A stretch of DNA of 64,000 bases. It comes from Arthrobacter_E sp044748305. GTDB lineage: Bacteria > Actinomycetota > Actinomycetes > Actinomycetales > Micrococcaceae. The position numbers were made by a program, and so were the translations under genes. The stretch covers positions 248,001 through 312,000 of the forward strand of contig NZ_JBIVFT010000003.1 of NCBI RefSeq assembly GCF_044748305.1. Reading direction: 5' to 3'. The notes under the pieces were generated by a model. That model was not told where the DNA came from and searched no databases. It saw only the letters and a list, made by a program, of their open reading frames with translations. Positions 1-7,912 of this stretch are shown piece after piece; position 1 is the first letter of the stretch, and every line of letters begins with the position of its first letter.

Positions 1-1016
1 CCGGCCAGTTCAGCGAACTCGGCGCTCCGCTCAGCCAGCGGAAGCCAGACGAAGTTCCCTTCGGCCTGCGGAATCTCCCAGCCCTGAGCACGGAGGGCCG
101 AAGCCACCCGCTCACGCTCGGCCACCACGGAATCAACCCTCTTCAGGACTTCGTCCAAGTTGTCGAGCGAGGCGATCGCTGCCCGCTCCGCCACCTGCGA
201 GACCGCGAAAGGTGTTGCCGTCACCCGGAGATGCTGAGTGATCTCCGGGTGGGACACGGAGTATCCGACGCGCAGTCCGGCAAGTCCGTGGGCCTTGGAG
301 AAGGTCCGGAGCACCACCACATTCGGATAGCGGGCAAGGAAATCGAGGCCCTTGACCGCCTCAGGGTCCCGGACGAACTCGACGTATGCCTCGTCGATGA
401 CCACCAGAACGTCCTGTGGCACCTTGGCCAGGAAGTCATGAGTCTCCTGGGTCCGCAGCACGGGACCTGTCGGATTGTTCGGCGTGCAGAGCAGGATGAT
501 CCTGGTCCGGTCAGTGATGGCCTCGGCCATGGCATCGAGATCGTGACGTCCGTCTGCGAGCAACGGGATCTGAACACTGCGCGCACCGGCCACCCCGACA
601 CAGATGGGATAAGCCTCGAAGGAGCGCCAGGCATAGAGGACTTCATCCTGGCTGCCGTCGTCGTTCTGTCCCGCGAAAGTGGAGATGATCTGCACCAGGG
701 CCCCGAGGCTGCCCGCCCCGGTCACGACGTCTTCGGCCGGCACCGAGAACTCCCGGGCGATTCGCTCACGCAGTCCCGTGACCAGCGGGTCCGGGTACCG
801 GTTGAAACCGTCGAACCCTGCCACGGCTTCCCGGACCTGCGGAAGCGGTTCCAACGCGACTTCGTTGGAGGACAGCTTGTAGCTCGTGAGCCCCTCCAGT
901 ACGCGCGGCGGCTTGCCGGCAGAGTACTTGGGGAGCAGTCCCACGGCGGGGCGGGGGAAGACTTCCTGGGCGCTGCGCTCCGGCGCGCCAGACACGGGCG
1001 ACTCGTTCAAGCTCAT
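1..1016 (-). CDS. hisC: Histidinol-phosphate/aromatic aminotransferase, class I/II PLP enzyme (3' end outside the window)
   Basis: The minus-strand reading frame is open from an ATG at 1016 to the window edge, giving about 338 residues without the C-terminus. It is a fold-type I PLP aminotransferase: NNPTGP near residues 180-185, DEAY near 208-211 and TFSKAHGLAGLR with the presumed Schiff-base lysine near 241. This matches the HisC/Pat family, which transaminates histidinol phosphate or aromatic 2-oxo acids. The gene stands apart from other his genes here, so a second HisC-like or phenylalanine aminotransferase is as likely as the histidine pathway enzyme. It is divergent from the holin-family gene, with about 145 bp between the starts. 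Confidence 0.9.
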   Translation of the reverse strand, partial: MSLNESPVSGAPERSAQEVFPRPAVGLLPKYSAGKPPRVLEGLTSYKLSSNEVALEPLPQVREAVAGFDGFNRYPDPLVTGLRERIAREFSVPAEDVVTGAGSLGALVQIISTFAGQNDDGSQDEVLYAWRSFEAYPICVGVAGARSVQIPLLADGRHDLDAMAEAITDRTRIILLCTPNNPTGPVLRTQETHDFLAKVPQDVLVVIDEAYVEFVRDPEAVKGLDFLARYPNVVVLRTFSKAHGLAGLRVGYSVSHPEITQHLRVTATPFAVSQVAERAAIASLDNLDEVLKRVDSVVAERERVASALRAQGWEIPQAEGNFVWLPLAERSAEFAELA

Positions 1017-1160
1017 GATGACAAGCCTAATCCCCCGCCGTCGACGGGTCCGGTGTCCTTCCAGGCCATTCGCCGCCGCACACGGGTCCCCGGTTCCCTG
1101 ACCGGTGTCCCACCGCCCACGCAGTGTCCACTCAGCCTCTTCAAGCCGGGGTGTGTCAGC

Positions 1161-1601
1161 ATGGGATGCATGGGGAAGTTCCTGATACGTCTACTGGTCA
1201 ACGGATTCGCGCTGTGGGTGGCCACTTGGCTCCTGCCCGGCCTCACCCTCTCGACGGGTGCCACCAAGGATCTGGTGGCCGGCGCAGCCCCTTCGGCCCC
1301 TGCCGACACGCTGGGCAGCGTGCTCGCCTACCTCTTCATCGGCCTCATCTTCGCGGCGGTCAACGCCTTGGTACGGCCGATCGTCCGCATCCTCTCCCTT
1401 CCCGTCACGATCCTCACGCTCGGCCTTTTCACCTTGGTGATCAATGCCGCGATGCTCTACCTGACCTCATGGCTGTCCAGCTTCACACCGGTGCATTTGA
1501 ACATCGACAGTTTCTTCTGGACGGCCGTCCTGGGTGCGCTCATCATCAGCATCATCTCCGTGGTGGCGGACCGTCTCTTCGACCGAGACCGGGAGCGCTA
1601 G
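1161..1601 (+). CDS. Phage holin family (YvlD-like, DUF360) membrane protein
   Basis: 146 residues, almost entirely hydrophobic, with about four membrane segments: an N-terminal LLVNGFALWVATWLLPG helix, LGSVLAYLFIGLIFAAVNAL, ILTLGLFTLVINAAMLYL and a last WTAVLGALIISIISVVAD. The LVRPIVRILSLPVTILTLGL stretch is typical of the small phage_holin_4_2/YvlD family found on bacterial chromosomes, whose function is largely unknown. ATGs at 1161 and 1170 are both possible. The 3' end overlaps the convergent hydrolase gene by 50 bp. There are no phage genes nearby, so a lysis role is unlikely. Confidence 0.82.
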   Translation: MGCMGKFLIRLLVNGFALWVATWLLPGLTLSTGATKDLVAGAAPSAPADTLGSVLAYLFIGLIFAAVNALVRPIVRILSLPVTILTLGLFTLVINAAMLYLTSWLSSFTPVHLNIDSFFWTAVLGALIISIISVVADRLFDRDRER

Positions 1602-3141
1602 GACTCGGACAGTCCATTCCGCGGGCCCCTTCGCCTGGCGCCTGGCTTCGATTCTCCGGGAAAGGGGTCCGGCATTGCGTGCCCGGTGCCTCGTCCTCAT
1701 GGGCGGTGTACACCGTGCGCGAGGAGCGGACCCGTCCATCCCAGGAGCTGTCGAGTGCCCCGGCGCCCAGGACATCCGTCAGAACCTCAAGGTGACGACG
1801 AACCTCGGGGCTCCTGCTTCCTTCGATGCGTTCCGCGGCCGAGATGTACTGTTTCAGCGCATGCGCGTGGTCGACCTTGTCCAGGGCCTGTAAGGGTGTC
1901 ACCAGCTTGGCCGCCCTGAACGCCGCCTCATCGCGACTCGTAGCCATAGTCGAGGTCCACGAACCGAGCGTCTCGCGTGGCCCGTCAGGAAAGACCACAG
2001 TGGTCATCTTGCCCCGCACCGGATTGGACCGCGTGTCCAGGGAAGGAACGATGTCGTCCCGGTTCTCCACGGCAAGGACGCTCGCATCGACTTGCGGAAG
2101 GAAGCGAGCGACTGGTGCACCGGCGAGGTTGAGCGCCCGGACAGTGTATTTCGTCGTGAACTCCGGCATCGCTGCGAGTGATGCCACATGAATGCCGCCT
2201 TGGCTGTGCGCGTTGATGACGAGCTGATCGGACTTCGTGACACCTTCCCGTTCCAGCGCCGTCAGGATGGCCGTCTGGGTCTGGGTCAGATAGCGTTCCT
2301 TGGTGCCGGCCTGAGCCATGCCGTCGATGTTCCCCCGTATGTCATTGCTGGTCTTCCAGGAATCCAGTTCCCACAGCTGGGTACCGGGAACGCTGACGAC
2401 CACAGCCCAGTGCCCATCCTTGCGCCGGTATTTGTCCACGATGATCGAGGAAAGCGGGACCGGCTCCGCTCGTCCGCCGTTCCCCACGTTCCGGAACGGC
2501 TCTCCCTGACCATAGGCGTCAAGCACTGAGCGGAACCCACTGGCCAGCGTGGAGCCGGCTGACGGGGGCGGAGGTGCCTGGGCCGATTGCGCCGAGGTCA
2601 CGACCAACCGGCTCGCCAGGACCTTCGCACGGTCCGTACCACCGCCCAGCCGGAACAGCAGCTCGGTGAGAGACGCGACGTCGTCTTTCTGACCCATCGC
2701 CCGCAATTGGCCCCGGTAGGCCTCGAGAAGCAGTGGTTGCCCTCCGGTCACCAGCAGGCCCAGGAACCACGGAAGCGCAGGCAGAAAAGACTGCAGACCG
2801 GCCCCCAGGCCTCCGATCCGTGCGACCGCGCCCCTTTCCTCCTCCTCGTAGCTCAGCGCCGCCTCCCGGGCGGAGCCTGCCAGCAGTCGGAGACGCGAGA
2901 CCAGGTCATCGAGGCCAAGGCCCAGGAGATGCAGGCTCAAAGAGCAGTCCGGCATGCCCCGGCTCCGCTGAGAAGGAACGGCGTCCAGCACCGTCGTCGA
3001 ACGCCCCATGACCTCCCGCCTGATCCGCCAGACGCGTTCTGCGACGGCGCCCACCCGGGTGGAGGCCGCCCTGATCTCCACGGGGTCCACATTCAGCGTC
3101 TCGTGGCGTCCGTTGACCCAGATCTCCTCCTCCGGATTCAT
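1552..3141 (-). CDS. Alpha/beta hydrolase-fold protein, partner of the WXG100-like gene
   Basis: 529 residues from an ATG at 3141, chosen because GGGGAGAT lies just upstream and the gene begins 7 bp after the preceding stop. The first 130 residues look helical and hydrophilic. The C-terminal half has a lipase-like core with the nucleophile elbow NAHSQGG (Ser near 313) and a later acid candidate in RDDIVPSLD. The last 40 or so residues are Pro/Arg-rich and run into the convergent holin-family gene, so the true C-terminus may be different. Pairing with a WXG100-like protein suggests an exported or envelope esterase or effector; that is inference. The substrate is unknown and no signal peptide is visible. 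Confidence 0.72.
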   Translation of the reverse strand: MNPEEEIWVNGRHETLNVDPVEIRAASTRVGAVAERVWRIRREVMGRSTTVLDAVPSQRSRGMPDCSLSLHLLGLGLDDLVSRLRLLAGSAREAALSYEEEERGAVARIGGLGAGLQSFLPALPWFLGLLVTGGQPLLLEAYRGQLRAMGQKDDVASLTELLFRLGGGTDRAKVLASRLVVTSAQSAQAPPPPSAGSTLASGFRSVLDAYGQGEPFRNVGNGGRAEPVPLSSIIVDKYRRKDGHWAVVVSVPGTQLWELDSWKTSNDIRGNIDGMAQAGTKERYLTQTQTAILTALEREGVTKSDQLVINAHSQGGIHVASLAAMPEFTTKYTVRALNLAGAPVARFLPQVDASVLAVENRDDIVPSLDTRSNPVRGKMTTVVFPDGPRETLGSWTSTMATSRDEAAFRAAKLVTPLQALDKVDHAHALKQYISAAERIEGSRSPEVRRHLEVLTDVLGAGALDSSWDGRVRSSRTVYTAHEDEAPGTQCRTPFPENRSQAPGEGARGMDCPSPSAPGLGRRDGPPPRR

Positions 3142-3148
3142 GCTGTGC

Positions 3149-3523
3149 TCATCTCCCCTGGTACCACGGGCCATCAACCCGCGAACTGCGTACGGAGACG
3201 GCCTCCGCACTTCGGAGTCGTTCCATCGCCAGACGATGCTGTTCGTCATTCAGCCACCGGGCCTGCGCCAGAGCCAGGCTTCGCAGCGTGTCCAGCCGGC
3301 CCAGTGTTTCGGCCGCCTGACGACGTCGTTCGTCCAGGGCGGCGTGGAAAGCGCGGCCTGCCGTCGAGGTCCAATGAGAGACGTCGACCCCGCCAAGAAG
3401 CGCCAGTGCATCCTCCAACTCATGGCGCTGCCCTGCCAGATAAGCGGCCAAGGCCTCCAGAGGAGCGCCTGCCTGCTCCGGGGGCTCAAGTGGCGATGGT
3501 TCGGAACGGAAGGCGATCGGCAT
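3149..3523 (-). CDS. WXG100-like small helical protein
   Basis: 124 residues, predicted mostly helical. A central turn, VDVSHWTSTAGRAF (W near 51), sits between two helices, in the style of WXG100/ESX secretion substrates, with WTS in place of the usual WxG. The C-terminal helix is Arg/Glu/Leu-rich. It lies immediately upstream of the alpha/beta hydrolase gene and probably shares its transcript. No ESX membrane components (EccC or the like) occur in the window, so the secretion route is not shown. It could also be a DUF-type helical scaffold protein; family membership is a motif-level judgement. Confidence 0.6.
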   Translation of the reverse strand: MPIAFRSEPSPLEPPEQAGAPLEALAAYLAGQRHELEDALALLGGVDVSHWTSTAGRAFHAALDERRRQAAETLGRLDTLRSLALAQARWLNDEQHRLAMERLRSAEAVSVRSSRVDGPWYQGR

Positions 3524-3688
3524 CCGGGTCCCTCCTGTCGGTCATCGAACTGTTTTGTCCTTCGACGGTAAAGATGCGCAGCGGACCAGATCGCCCCCTG
3601 CTCCGCCATGTGGACAGCTGAATTCCAGGCTTCTCCACATGGCGCCGGGAGGATGAGTCGCCCTTGGTCTCCGTGAAAGAATGGAGCC

Positions 3689-5119
3689 ATGGCTGAAACC
3701 ACTGCTCGCATCCCGTCCGGACGTCTCTCCCTGGCCGGAGGCGAGGACCGCATCGCCCTGGGCCCCCTGGACGGCCGCTACCGTGCCGCGGTGGCTCCCC
3801 TGGTGGATTACCTGTCGGAGGCCGCCCTCAACCGCGATCGCGTCGCGGTCGAAGTCGAATGGCTCATCCACCTGACATCGCAATCGGTTCTGCCGGGTTC
3901 CTCGCCGCTCAACGCGCAGCAACAGGAACAGCTCCGTGCCATCGTCACCGAGTTCGACGCCGCTTCGGTGTCCGAGCTGGCCGAGATCGAAGCCGTCACC
4001 GTGCACGACGTCAAGGCTGTGGAGTATTACATCGGCCGCCGCTTGCCGGCCATCGGCATCGAGTCCTTGACTCCTATGGTGCATTTCGCCTGCACTTCGG
4101 AGGACATCAACAATCTCTCGTACGCCCTGGGCATCAAGGGAGCCGTGGAGGATGTCTGGCTTCCCGCGGCCCGGGCGCTCGTGGAGAGGATCTCCACGAT
4201 GGCGGAGGAGAACCGTGAAGTACCGATGCTGTCCCGCACGCACGGGCAGCCCGCCACCCCGACCACCCTCGGCAAGGAACTCGCCGTGGTCGCTCATCGC
4301 CTGACCCGGCAGCTGAACCGGGTGGCCGGCACCGAGTACCTCGGGAAGATCAACGGCGCCACCGGTACCTTCGCAGCGCATGTCTCCGCTGTCCCAACCG
4401 TCGACTGGACCGCGGTCTCCCGTTCATTCGTCGAAGGTCTGGGCCTCGGCTGGAACCCGCTGACCACGCAGATCGAAAGCCACGACTGGCAGGCCGAGCT
4501 GTACGCCGACATCGCACGGTTCAATCGCATCCTGCACAACTTCTGCACGGATGTCTGGAGCTACATCTCCATCGGTTACTTCGCACAGATCCCGGTGGCC
4601 GGCGCCACCGGTTCATCCACGATGCCGCACAAGGTCAATCCCATCCGCTTCGAAAATGCCGAAGCCAATCTGGAGATCTCCTCCGGCCTGCTGGATGTCC
4701 TGGGCTCCACCCTGGTGACCTCTCGTTGGCAGCGCGACCTCACTGATTCGTCGTCCCAGCGGAACATCGGCATCGCCTTCGGCCACTCCGTCCTGGCCAT
4801 GACCAACGTGGTCAAGGGACTGAGCCAGCTGAAGGTCTCGGAGAGCGTTCTCGCCGCGGACCTCGATCAGAACTGGGAAGTCCTCGGCGAGGCCATCCAG
4901 ACCGTCATGCGCGCCGAGGCCATCGCCGGCGTCCCCGGGATGGAGAACCCTTACGAGCGCCTCAAGGACCTGACCCGCGGCCACCGGGTGGACGCCGAAC
5001 GCATGAAGGAGTTCGTCTCCGGCCTCGGACTCTCCGATGCGGCCCGGGACCGGCTTCTGGCCCTCACCCCGGGAGGCTACACGGGAGTCGCCTCCACCTT
5101 GGTGGACTACCTGAAGTGA
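3689..5119 (+). CDS. purB: Adenylosuccinate lyase
   Basis: 476 residues, full length for the bacterial PurB branch with the RIALGPLDGRY N-terminus. The fumarase/aspartase superfamily signature GSSTMPHKVNPIRFE is near residues 307-321, with the TSEDINN loop near 137 and the SRTHGQPATPTTLGKE stretch that carries a catalytic histidine. It acts twice in purine synthesis, releasing fumarate from SAICAR and from adenylosuccinate, in the cytoplasm. It stands alone, divergent from the WXG100-like gene and followed by an unusual hairpin. Confidence 0.97.
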   Translation: MAETTARIPSGRLSLAGGEDRIALGPLDGRYRAAVAPLVDYLSEAALNRDRVAVEVEWLIHLTSQSVLPGSSPLNAQQQEQLRAIVTEFDAASVSELAEIEAVTVHDVKAVEYYIGRRLPAIGIESLTPMVHFACTSEDINNLSYALGIKGAVEDVWLPAARALVERISTMAEENREVPMLSRTHGQPATPTTLGKELAVVAHRLTRQLNRVAGTEYLGKINGATGTFAAHVSAVPTVDWTAVSRSFVEGLGLGWNPLTTQIESHDWQAELYADIARFNRILHNFCTDVWSYISIGYFAQIPVAGATGSSTMPHKVNPIRFENAEANLEISSGLLDVLGSTLVTSRWQRDLTDSSSQRNIGIAFGHSVLAMTNVVKGLSQLKVSESVLAADLDQNWEVLGEAIQTVMRAEAIAGVPGMENPYERLKDLTRGHRVDAERMKEFVSGLGLSDAARDRLLALTPGGYTGVASTLVDYLK

Positions 5120-5186
5120 TACCTCGGCGCCACTGAGCGTCATCAGTTCCTCATGAGCTTCTTACCGTGAGGAAACGCGGTCGCAA

Positions 5187-5232
5187 CACCTCCGGGATTG
5201 ACTGGATTCATCCAGAGACGATCCCGGAGGTG
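5187..5232 (+). promoter_or_regulatory. Nested hairpin covering the Shine-Dalgarno of the next ORF
   Basis: The arms CACCTCCGGGAT (5187-5198) and ATCCCGGAGGTG (5221-5232) pair perfectly over 12 bp. Inside the loop, CTGGAT (5202-5207) pairs with ATCCAG (5210-5215). The right outer arm contains GGAGGTG, the only good ribosome binding site for the ATG at 5237. The structure could hide this site or could act as the purB terminator, although no U-run follows. Confidence 0.6.
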
Positions 5233-5236
5233 CGCC

Positions 5237-5455
5237 ATGAACAGCCGAACCCGTATCAGTTCACTGCATCAACTGCGACGCGGCGACCATGTCGAAGCCG
5301 AACGGTTCCGCACTCTGCCCAGGCCACCGTTCATCCGCCGAGGCAGGGTGCAGGACATCGCGCCAGGTCTTGGAGTCGTATGGATCCGCGACGCGGACAC
5401 GGGCCAGCGCCGAGTTCTGGACTCGCAGGACTACCAGCTATGGCGCCTCAGCTGA
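5237..5455 (+). CDS. Small basic protein of unknown function (72 residues)
   Basis: 72 residues, rich in Arg, without a membrane segment. The middle reads RGDHVEAERFRTLPRPPFIR followed by VVWIRDADTGQRRVLDSQDY, which looks like a small beta-rich fold. The ATG at 5237 is supported by GGAGGTG five bases upstream, which is sequestered in the hairpin described just before. I do not recognise the family. It is not obviously co-transcribed with purB, whose stop is 117 bp upstream. Reasonable codon usage and the strong ribosome binding site argue that it is real. Confidence 0.6.
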   Translation: MNSRTRISSLHQLRRGDHVEAERFRTLPRPPFIRRGRVQDIAPGLGVVWIRDADTGQRRVLDSQDYQLWRLS

Positions 5456-5526
5456 ACGGAACTGACCCGGCCCGACTGCACTCCCGACGGATAGACCCGG
5501 CGTCCCGGCCCGGCCTGCAGAAGGCT

Positions 5527-5823
5527 TCACCCGCCTGCCACGGACTGCATCACCAGCAGCTCGGAGCCGTCCGGGACCCTGGTCTCCAGACCTTGCAGGC
5601 GTCGTACTTCGTCCGGCCCCAGATACACGTTGACATGGCGCCGAAGCGCACCGGTCTCGTCCCGGAGCCGCCTCCCCAGACGCGGGTGCCCGGCAGCCAG
5701 GGAGCTCAGGATGACAGCCACCGTCGCCGGCTCAGAGTCCGCCGGCAGCTCGACCGTCAGAGCCTCCGCATCGTCCACCAAAGGCCTCAGAACCCCCGGA
5801 ATCAAGACTGAGAAGCTGGGCAT
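5527..5823 (-). CDS. MoaD/ThiS-family ubiquitin-like small sulfur-carrier protein
   Basis: 98 residues ending in the diglycine expected of MoaD/ThiS proteins (QSVAGG at the C-terminus), with a beta-grasp-like pattern (FSVLIPGVLRPLV, then VNVYLGPDEVRRL and GSELLVMQSVAGG). Family members carry thiocarboxylate sulfur to molybdopterin, thiazole or cysteine after adenylation of the terminal glycine. Its ATG follows the stop of the BNR-repeat gene directly (TGAATG), so the two are translationally coupled. No MoaE, MoeB or ThiF partner lies in the window; the acceptor is unknown. Confidence 0.85.
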   Translation of the reverse strand: MPSFSVLIPGVLRPLVDDAEALTVELPADSEPATVAVILSSLAAGHPRLGRRLRDETGALRRHVNVYLGPDEVRRLQGLETRVPDGSELLVMQSVAGG

Positions 5824-6936
5824 TCACGCCTCCGGTGCGTCACTCGGGCGCTGCACCACGGCGGCCCTGACACACAGCACATCCGGAAGGTGCGAGGCGA
5901 TCTCCTGGAACGTCCCGCCCTCGTCGGCACTGGCGTAGACACTGCCGCCACGCGTACCGAAATACACGCCGACGGGTTCCGCCGTATCCAAGCCGGCCGC
6001 GTCCCGCAGGATCGAGTTGTAGTCCTGTTCCGGAAGTCCGGAGTCCAGCATCTCCCAGTGGTCACCGGCGTCGCGCGTCCGTCCCACCGCAAGGTGTCCA
6101 TCGACCGGGATCCGTTCGAAGTCGGCCCTCAGGGGTATCACCCATGCCGTGCCGGTGGTTCGTGGGTGGCTGAGCATGACGAACCCGAAGTTGGCGGGCA
6201 GTCCGTTCTCGATGGAACTCCAGCTGTCCCCGTTGTCATCCGTGCGGAACACACCACCGTGGTTCTGTGCGTAGAGCCGCTCCGGACGTTCGGCGTCGCC
6301 GGCGATCTTGTGGACGCATTGGCCGAATTCGGGAAGCGGATCGGGCATGAACGACGCCGTGATGCCCCGGCTCCGGGCTTCCCAGCTCGCGCCGCCATCG
6401 AGGGTCCGGTACACGCCTCCGGTGCTCATGGCCACGTGGACGGTCCGGCCGTCGCGTCCTGGCACGATCGAGTGCACGGCACCTCCGCCGGCACCCTCAC
6501 CCCACTCCGGCTTATGCGGGTGCTCCCAGAGGGCACGGTTCAGTTCAAAGTGCTCACCGCCGTCGTCGGATCGCCAGAGCGAGATCGGCTCGACGCCGGC
6601 CCACACGACGCCCGGCCGGTCTGAACGATCCGGTTGGAGCTGCCAGATCCGTTCGACGGCGGCCTCATCGCCTTCCGGGAAGGCGATCCCTCCGCCTTCC
6701 GGTTCGGTCCAGCTCGCCCCCAGATCATCCGAATGCGCAACGGTCGGCCCCCAATGTTCCGACCGGATCCCGACCATGATCCGGGTCCCGTTCCTGGTGT
6801 CGATCCCGATGCTCGGAATCTCGGTCATCAGAAAGTGCGGTCCATCCAGTCGCCAGTGCTGCCGGTCGTCACTGTGCGCGAGCCAGAGGCCCTTCTTGGT
6901 ACCGATCGCCACGAGGTACTGCGTCGCCGTTGACAT
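5824..6936 (-). CDS. BNR/YVTN-type beta-propeller protein (sialidase-like repeats)
   Basis: 370 residues from the ATG at 6936. It has several BNR Asp-box motifs of the type S-x-D-x-G-x-x-W: AHSDDLGASW, WRSDDGGEHF, YRTLDGGASW, FRTDDNGDSW and GRTRDAGDHW, spaced as in a six- or seven-bladed propeller. No signal peptide is seen, so it is probably cytoplasmic and unlikely to be a secreted sialidase. The operon partner is a MoaD-like protein starting at its stop codon. Proteins of this type are often annotated as glycosyl hydrolase or exo-alpha-sialidase, but nothing here shows sialidase catalysis. Confidence 0.8.
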   Translation of the reverse strand: MSTATQYLVAIGTKKGLWLAHSDDRQHWRLDGPHFLMTEIPSIGIDTRNGTRIMVGIRSEHWGPTVAHSDDLGASWTEPEGGGIAFPEGDEAAVERIWQLQPDRSDRPGVVWAGVEPISLWRSDDGGEHFELNRALWEHPHKPEWGEGAGGGAVHSIVPGRDGRTVHVAMSTGGVYRTLDGGASWEARSRGITASFMPDPLPEFGQCVHKIAGDAERPERLYAQNHGGVFRTDDNGDSWSSIENGLPANFGFVMLSHPRTTGTAWVIPLRADFERIPVDGHLAVGRTRDAGDHWEMLDSGLPEQDYNSILRDAAGLDTAEPVGVYFGTRGGSVYASADEGGTFQEIASHLPDVLCVRAAVVQRPSDAPEA

Positions 6937-7131
6937 GATCCCATGCAAGCACTGCCGCCCGACTCCCGCAATGGTGCGGAAATCCACGCCTTGCATCTCC
7001 GCATTTGCGGATCAAAGAGGCCGCCGACGCCATCAAGAAAATCATAACGAATTAGTAACCTTCCAAAGTGGCGAAAACAGGTCGCTAGCCTATAAACTCG
7101 ATCCAGCGACGAAGAAGTTGCCCCTTATTCT

Positions 7132-7170
7132 GCCCCGGAACGCGTATCCCCCAATGACGCGTTCCGGGGC
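7132..7170 (+). terminator. Strong hairpin, possible end of a short untranslated RNA
   Basis: GCCCCGGAACGCGT (7132-7145) pairs perfectly over 14 bp with ACGCGTTCCGGGGC (7157-7170); the loop holds a run of five C and the stem is followed by TTT. No plus-strand gene lies upstream of it (the nearest is divergent), so it either ends a short RNA starting near the TATAAA at 7091-7096 or insulates the csoR operator. Confidence 0.55.
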
Positions 7171-7194
7171 TTTCCAATTCTCAGCCCCTTGTCT

Positions 7195-7213
7195 TATACC
7201 CCCTAGGGGTATA
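7195..7213. promoter_or_regulatory. CsoR-type copper operator
   Basis: TATACCCC (7195-7202) and GGGGTATA (7206-7213) form an inverted repeat around CTA, ending ten bases before the csoR start. GC-rich centres flanked by TATA/ATAC are the known recognition pattern of CsoR repressors. It most likely mediates copper-relieved autoregulation of csoR-copZ. Confidence 0.8.
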
Positions 7214-7223
7214 CCCTCAAGCC

Positions 7224-7550
7224 ATGAGTGACACTCAGGTCCACGAGCATCCGCAATCCCATGGCTACTCCGCCAACAAGGAGGCCTATCAGCGCCGCCT
7301 CAAGCGGATCGAAGGCCAGGTCCGCGGGATCGCACGCATGGTCGAGGAGGACAAGTACTGCATCGACATCCTCACGCAGATCGCAGCGGTCAATAAGGCG
7401 CTGCATGCCGTCAGCCTCGGCCTTGTCGAGGAACACCTGGGTCATTGCGTGGTCGGCGCCGCAGAGGCGGCCACCGACGAACTGCGCGACGAGCAGGTCA
7501 CTGCCAAGGTCAAGGAAGCGACCGACGCCATCGGGCGCCTGCTGCGCTGA
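7224..7550 (+). CDS. csoR: Copper-sensing metal-sensitive transcriptional repressor
   Basis: 108 residues, all-helical CsoR/RcnR family. The core YQRRLKRIEGQVRGIARMV is typical of the family. The Cu(I) ligand set is Cys46, His71 and Cys75, with the C-x24-H-x3-C spacing of the M. tuberculosis protein. The N-terminus is His-rich. Binding Cu(I) is expected to release it from the operator just upstream. It is followed 26 bp later by a copZ-like chaperone gene and the two should be co-transcribed. Confidence 0.95.
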   Translation: MSDTQVHEHPQSHGYSANKEAYQRRLKRIEGQVRGIARMVEEDKYCIDILTQIAAVNKALHAVSLGLVEEHLGHCVVGAAEAATDELRDEQVTAKVKEATDAIGRLLR

Positions 7551-7576
7551 GCCCATCACCCACCGAAGGAGTCCCC

Positions 7577-7819
7577 ATGAACACCCCAGCACCCCTGATC
7601 ACCACCCGGCTCGCCGTCTCCGGGATGACCTGCAGCCACTGCGTCTCCTCGGTCACGGAAGAGCTCGAGGCCATCACGGGCGTGGAAAAGGTCGACGTCG
7701 ACCTCAACGTCGGGGGATCCTCCACGGTCACCGTCTCCTCGCGGGAGGCGCTCTCGCCCGAGGAACTCGGAGAGGCCATCGCCGAGGCGGGCTACACGGT
7801 GGTCGCCGAGCGCGCCTGA
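7577..7819 (+). CDS. copZ: CopZ-like copper chaperone (HMA domain)
   Basis: 80 residues comprising one heavy-metal-associated domain with the metal-binding motif GMTCSHCVSSV near residues 16-26 and the usual beta-alpha-beta-beta-alpha-beta pattern ending in AEAGYTVV. AAGGAG precedes the ATG at 7577. It should shuttle Cu(I) in the cytoplasm to an efflux ATPase. No copA follows; the next gene is convergent and unrelated, so the module is split from its pump. Confidence 0.93.
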   Translation: MNTPAPLITTRLAVSGMTCSHCVSSVTEELEAITGVEKVDVDLNVGGSSTVTVSSREALSPEELGEAIAEAGYTVVAERA

Positions 7820-7912
7820 GAGCTCCCGAACGCGAGGGGTGAAGGCCGGCCACCACCCTCCGCCGTCGTCGTGCCCGCGCTCAGGCCCGACATCCGGCCG
7901 CCGGGCGGAAAT

